From Lentisphaeria bacterium UBA1784 (lineage in GTDB: Bacteria > Verrucomicrobiota > Lentisphaeria > Victivallales > Victivallaceae): a DNA stretch of 9,654 nt. How positions within the stretch are numbered: position 1 is the first letter of the stretch; each line of letters starts with the position of its first letter. Where the stretch lies: assembly GCA_002315455.1 (NCBI GenBank), contig DCGG01000111.1:1204-10857 (forward strand), in the 5' to 3' direction. Under the pieces are notes generated by a model. The model saw only the letters and a list, made by a program, of their open reading frames with translations, did not search any database and was not told the origin of the DNA. Below are positions 6,762 to 9,654 of the stretch, piece after piece. The position numbers were made by a program, and so were the translations under genes.

Positions 6762-7723
6762 CAGCCCGGATTTTCGGAAGAAATTCTTTCCCGGAAGGCG
6801 AGAAAGTCCTCCGGGACCGGCGCCTCGAACTCCAGCATCTCCCCCGTCTCCGGATGAGGCACGCTCAAATGCCACGCATGAAGCAACTGCCGCGGCACCT
6901 CCAATCCGGTCACTCTGCCGCCGTAGAGGGCGTCCCCCAGCACGGGCATCCCGAGGGAGGCCATGTGCACCCGGATCTGATGGGTGCGTCCGGTGGCGAT
7001 CTTTACCTCCATGAGGGCAACGGGTGTGCCGTCGATCCAGCCCCGCTTCAGCACCCGGTAGCGGGTGATGGCCAACTTCCCGCCCCGCTCCACGATGGCC
7101 ATTTTCTGCCGATTCACGGGGTGGCGTCCGATGTTGTTGGCGATCTCCCCGGAGTCCCGCCGGGGGATGCCCCGCACGATGGCGAGGTAGGTCTTGGAAG
7201 TGAGGCGTTCGGCGAAAGCCGTCCCCAGATGGAACTGGGCGTTGGGGGTCTTGGCAATCACGAGACAGCCGGAAGTGTCCTTGTCCAGCCGATGGACGAT
7301 CCCCGGGCGGCGGCTGGAATCCGCGAAATCCTCCGCCATGCCGGGATAGCGGCCGAGAAGAGCGTTGACCACGGTGCCGTCGGGATTCCCCGCCGCCGGA
7401 TGGACCACCACACCCGCCGGTTTGTCGATCACCAGCATGGAGGCATCCTCGTACAGGATGGGGAAGGCGAAGGGCTCCGCCGCCAGCGGCGCTTCCGGGT
7501 CCTTTGGCGCCGGGACCGTCACCTCCACCAGTTCCCCCGGATGCACCGGATAGCGGGGCAGCGTGACCACGGGCCCTCCGCAGCGGACCAGTCCCTCCCG
7601 GATGAGTTTCTGAAGGTATGCCCGGGAACTCCCCGGGATCAGTTTGGAGAGACACCGGTCCAGCCGGGTGCCTGCGCAGTCCGGCGTGATGGTGAAAACG
7701 AGCCGTTCAACGCGTCCGCTCAT
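6758..7723 (-). CDS. rluD: 23S rRNA/tRNA pseudouridine synthase, RluD/RluA family
   Basis: This enzyme isomerises uridine to pseudouridine in RNA; RluD acts on helix 69 of 23S rRNA (positions 1911, 1915 and 1917 in E. coli). The 321-residue length fits. An S4 RNA-binding domain occupies about 17-75 (GTRLDRCLSKLIPGSSRAYLQ, then PVHPGELVEV). The catalytic domain has LVIDKPAGVVVHPA (97-110), the family motif HRLDKDTSG (144-152) with catalytic Asp147, ATGRTHQIRVH further on, and LLHAWHLSVPHP near the end. The family also includes RluA and RluC; the N-terminal S4 domain excludes RluA, and the overall match favours RluD, though exact target sites cannot be read from sequence. The start at 7723 lies 17 bases inside the end of lgt and has only a weak GGCGG, so it is probably translated by coupling. 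The stop is TGA. Confidence 0.92.
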   Translation of the reverse strand: MSGRVERLVFTITPDCAGTRLDRCLSKLIPGSSRAYLQKLIREGLVRCGGPVVTLPRYPVHPGELVEVTVPAPKDPEAPLAAEPFAFPILYEDASMLVIDKPAGVVVHPAAGNPDGTVVNALLGRYPGMAEDFADSSRRPGIVHRLDKDTSGCLVIAKTPNAQFHLGTAFAERLTSKTYLAIVRGIPRRDSGEIANNIGRHPVNRQKMAIVERGGKLAITRYRVLKRGWIDGTPVALMEVKIATGRTHQIRVHMASLGMPVLGDALYGGRVTGLEVPRQLLHAWHLSVPHPETGEMLEFEAPVPEDFLAFRERISSENPGC

Positions 7724-8468
7724 GCCGCCAGAACCAGATGCCGAGGAGAATACCGGCGGGAATCATGCCCAAACCGATCCACTGGGCGGGGGTGAAACCC
7801 GCAATGCTGGGATTGTCCCCCCGGAAATACTCGTTGATGAAGCGCAGGATACCGTAGATCGCAAGGTAGGCGCTCATGGCGATGCCCCGCTTCCCCTTGT
7901 GGAGGAGGAGCAACATCAATCCGCAGACCGCCAGATTCTCCGCCGCTTCGTAGAGCTGGACCGCATGGAGCGCCTGCGCTCCGTAGCGGCAGAAGGGCGC
8001 GCTTCCCGCAGGATAGACCACTCCCCAGAAGTGCTCCGCAGGCTTTCCGAAACAGCACCCCTTGGTGAAGCATCCGATGCGGCCGCAGGCGTGAGCGATG
8101 GCGATGGCGGGGGCAAAGACGTCCAGCACCCGGACCATGTCCAGATGCGCATTCCTGCAATAGACGAGAAGCGAGAAGAGCGCCAGCAGAAATCCGCCGT
8201 AGAACACCAGCCCGCCGCGGTCGATGCGGAACACCTCCAGAAGGTCGTCCTCGTAGTATTCGTGGAACTGAATCACGTAGAAGAGCCGCGCCCCGATCAC
8301 TCCCGCCGCAATGGAGATGATCATGGTATTGGAGGCCTGCTCCGAAGTCATGTCCGCGAACTTGCGGTTCCACTGGACCACGGCGCATCCCAGCAGGAAT
8401 CCCGCCGCCGCCATGACTCCGTACCAGTAGATGGTGAAGCCACCAATCTGCCAGAATACGGGAAACAT
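7707..8468 (-). CDS. lgt: Prolipoprotein diacylglyceryl transferase
   Basis: Lgt transfers diacylglycerol from phosphatidylglycerol to the lipobox cysteine of prolipoproteins, the first step of lipoprotein maturation in the inner membrane. The 253 residues contain several membrane segments. The N-terminal IGGFTIYWYGVMAAAGFLLG holds the conserved tyrosine region. RGGLVFYGG (84-92) corresponds to the E. coli RGGMSFHGG stretch, with Tyr90 where E. coli has the essential His103. The Lgt signature is present as GRIGCFTKGCCFGKP (129-143), the GCC variant rather than GRxGNFxNxE, with the conserved Arg130. RFINEYFRGD (209-218) is the C-terminal arginine motif. The start shares one base with the DUF368 stop (TGATG) and has AAGGAG about 10 bases upstream. 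The lipoprotein gene at 2606-3682 would be a substrate. Confidence 0.95.
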   Translation of the reverse strand: MFPVFWQIGGFTIYWYGVMAAAGFLLGCAVVQWNRKFADMTSEQASNTMIISIAAGVIGARLFYVIQFHEYYEDDLLEVFRIDRGGLVFYGGFLLALFSLLVYCRNAHLDMVRVLDVFAPAIAIAHACGRIGCFTKGCCFGKPAEHFWGVVYPAGSAPFCRYGAQALHAVQLYEAAENLAVCGLMLLLLHKGKRGIAMSAYLAIYGILRFINEYFRGDNPSIAGFTPAQWIGLGMIPAGILLGIWFWRHERTR

Positions 8469-9436
8469 CAGTTCTTCGCTCCTTCCGGAGCCTCTCCACC
8501 GCGCTTCCGGGAGAGGAACTCGATGCCCAGCACCAGCACAAGCCCGAACACCGCCGCAATCAGGATCGGCAGGAAGGTTCCGTCGAAGACCGGCGCTTTG
8601 AAACTGATGCCATAGGGGACCTCCACCCCCTTGGCGTTGACGAGGATGCCCCGGGGCGCGTACCACGGCCAGATCCGGGGAAGCGATCCCACCATGAAGC
8701 CGATCAGCGCAGCAATGGTGGCGGAGCGAAAGCGCTTCATGAGGTAGTTCAGCAGGTGGGAGAATCCGCCGAGACCCAGCACACATCCGAGGGCGAGCCA
8801 GACGAGAGCCCCCAGTTCGGCAACGGAGAACTGGAATCGCGCCGCGTTGCCCACGGCGTTCCAGACGAAGTTGTACTGCCCGAGAAGAAGCAGCAGAAAA
8901 CTCCCGGAAAGCCCCGGCAGGATCATGGCGATGATGCAGATGGCTCCGCAGAGCAGATAGACGTACCAGGTGTTGGGCGTGCTGACGGGAATCAGCGACA
9001 CCACGGCGAAGGCAATGGCGGTCCCGGCGAAGAAACTCACCCCGGCGCCGGCGGTCCACTTGCCCAACTGGCGGTTGACGGTGACGATGCTGCCGATGAT
9101 GAGCCCGAAGAAGAAGGCGTAGGTGAGTTGGGGGTGGTTCTCAAGGAGCCACACGAAGAGTTTCGCCACCGTGGCGAAGGAGACGACGATCCCTGCGCCG
9201 AGGCCCAGCAGAAACCGCCACGGCAACTCCTGAAAGAGCCGTTTGATCTGGAAGCGACAGACCATCCGGAGCGTTTCGGCGGAGGCCACTTTGCGGATGG
9301 CATCCACCAGTTCCTCGAAGGCCCCCATGATGAAGAGCATGGTGCCGCCGGAGACTCCGGGGATCACGTTGGCGGTTCCCATGGCGAACCCGACGAAAAA
9401 GTTCCGCAGGTCGGTGATGAACGACGTTTTTTTCAT
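8468..9436 (-). CDS. popT: DUF368 membrane protein, probable undecaprenyl-phosphate transporter (PopT-like)
   Basis: DUF368 proteins have been shown in other bacteria to act as polyprenyl-phosphate transporters that bring undecaprenyl phosphate back to the cytoplasmic face of the inner membrane (PopT). The 322-residue product is strongly hydrophobic with about eight or more membrane segments. It carries the family's paired repeat motifs: GTANVIPGVSGGTML (20-34) and MILPGLSGSFLLLLLGQYN (171-189). This pseudo-repeat suggests two related halves. Further helices are at about 75-96, 104-121, 131-150, 158-186, 205-229, 238-252 and 287-308, and the tail is short and charged. The ATG at 9436 is chosen for AGGA 8 bases upstream; the frame stays open for 60 codons beyond without a ribosome site. 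It heads the operon with lgt and rluD. The family call is firm; the transport role is carried over from studied relatives. Confidence 0.9.
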   Translation of the reverse strand: MKKTSFITDLRNFFVGFAMGTANVIPGVSGGTMLFIMGAFEELVDAIRKVASAETLRMVCRFQIKRLFQELPWRFLLGLGAGIVVSFATVAKLFVWLLENHPQLTYAFFFGLIIGSIVTVNRQLGKWTAGAGVSFFAGTAIAFAVVSLIPVSTPNTWYVYLLCGAICIIAMILPGLSGSFLLLLLGQYNFVWNAVGNAARFQFSVAELGALVWLALGCVLGLGGFSHLLNYLMKRFRSATIAALIGFMVGSLPRIWPWYAPRGILVNAKGVEVPYGISFKAPVFDGTFLPILIAAVFGLVLVLGIEFLSRKRGGEAPEGAKN

Positions 9437-9485
9437 ATCGAGGATCCTTTCCTTATTATGGATATTTTCGACTTTCCACGCAGGT

Positions 9486-9514
9486 AATATAGCACTTTTT
9501 TGAAAAAAAACGAC
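9486..9514 (-). promoter_or_regulatory. Promoter of the DUF368-lgt-rluD operon
   Basis: On the minus strand the -10 candidate TATATT (9486-9491) lies in GCTATATTACCTGCGTGG. It is preceded by an unusual A/T tract, eight T, then C, then six A. A -35 hexamer is not clear (GTCGTT at 17 bases), so recognition may rely on the A/T tract. The same TATATTACC box is found upstream of the XRE gene. Confidence 0.5.
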
Positions 9515-9521
9515 TGCGGGG

Positions 9522-9550
9522 TGGAAAATTCTCTCGAAAAACACTATATT
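9522..9550 (+). promoter_or_regulatory. Promoter of tRNA-Gln
   Basis: TGGAAA (9522-9527) and TATATT (9545-9550) are separated by exactly 17 bases and lie about 43 bases before the tRNA. This gives a short leader. The promoter faces away from the DUF368 promoter, and the two share the 156-base divergent gap 9437-9592. Confidence 0.6.
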
Positions 9551-9592
9551 ACACCCATGCATTCCGACGCGCGGAGCGTTCCGGAACCTTGC

Positions 9593-9654
9593 AGTCCCGT
9601 GGTGTAATGGTAGCACAACTGGTTTTGGTCCAGTTAGTTTAGGTTCGAATCCTG
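9593..9654 (+). tRNA. tRNA-Gln (TTG), truncated at the 3' end by the window
   Basis: The cloverleaf can be followed by hand. The acceptor 5' strand AGTCCCG is at 9593-9599. The D stem GTGT/GCAC is at 9602-9605 and 9613-9616 with loop AATGGTA. The anticodon stem ACTGG/CCAGT (9618-9622, 9630-9634) encloses the loop TTTTGGT with anticodon TTG at 9625-9627, which reads CAA and CAG. The T arm TTAGG-TTCGAAT-CCTG runs into the window end, so the 3' acceptor strand (expected CGGGACT) is not seen. It is an ordinary glutamine tRNA and not a TAG-reading one, which would need anticodon CTA. Confidence 0.92.

Noticed and set aside
1..9654. CRISPR array, insertion sequence, prophage, rRNA or riboswitch
   Set aside because: No spaced direct repeats, transposase or integrase motifs, terminal inverted repeats or rRNA signatures were seen. 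Gaps between genes are at most 156 bases.

Overview
This is a GC-rich, gene-dense chromosomal window from a bacterium with a diderm-like gene set. It holds eleven protein-coding loci and the start of one tRNA gene, almost all housekeeping. The tRNA-Gln(TTG) of the 'GTGGTGTAATGGTAGCAC' type, the GC content and the gene set would fit the PVC/Lentisphaerae area or relatives, but that is a weak inference from memory and not a placement. I see no mobile element, CRISPR array, phage gene or rRNA.

Layout: the left edge carries the 3' part of holB (DNA polymerase III delta') on the plus strand. Every other protein gene is on the minus strand, so transcription runs from right to left. A first operon starts near 9440: popT-like DUF368 membrane protein, lgt, then rluD, with 1-base and 17-base overlaps. 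A second run starts at a promoter around 6730-6760: an XRE-type regulator with two helix-turn-helix regions, a 103-residue membrane-anchored proline-rich protein, uppP, proC, a lipoprotein of unknown function (ATGA overlap with proC), nrdR, and rlmI. The end of rlmI overlaps the end of holB by 32 bases tail to tail. At the right edge, a tRNA-Gln gene starts on the plus strand behind its own promoter and is cut by the window end.

How the genes relate: DUF368 (carrier recycling across the membrane) and UppP (dephosphorylation of undecaprenyl pyrophosphate) act in the same lipid-carrier cycle for cell-wall synthesis. Lgt makes the lipid modification that the downstream lipoprotein would need. 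HolB, NrdR, RluD, RlmI and tRNA-Gln belong to replication, dNTP control and translation.

Most notable points: (1) rlmI has a single in-frame TAG (codon 71) between its PUA domain and its methyltransferase domain, with homology running on in the same frame on both sides. TAG is also the natural stop of nrdR and uppP, which argues against simple codon reassignment. (2) A TATATTAC box recurs at the three places where transcription should begin, twice with a TGGAA(A/T) hexamer exactly 17 bases upstream. (3) The lipoprotein and the small membrane protein have no function I recognise. I did not find evidence for a new defence or mobile system here.
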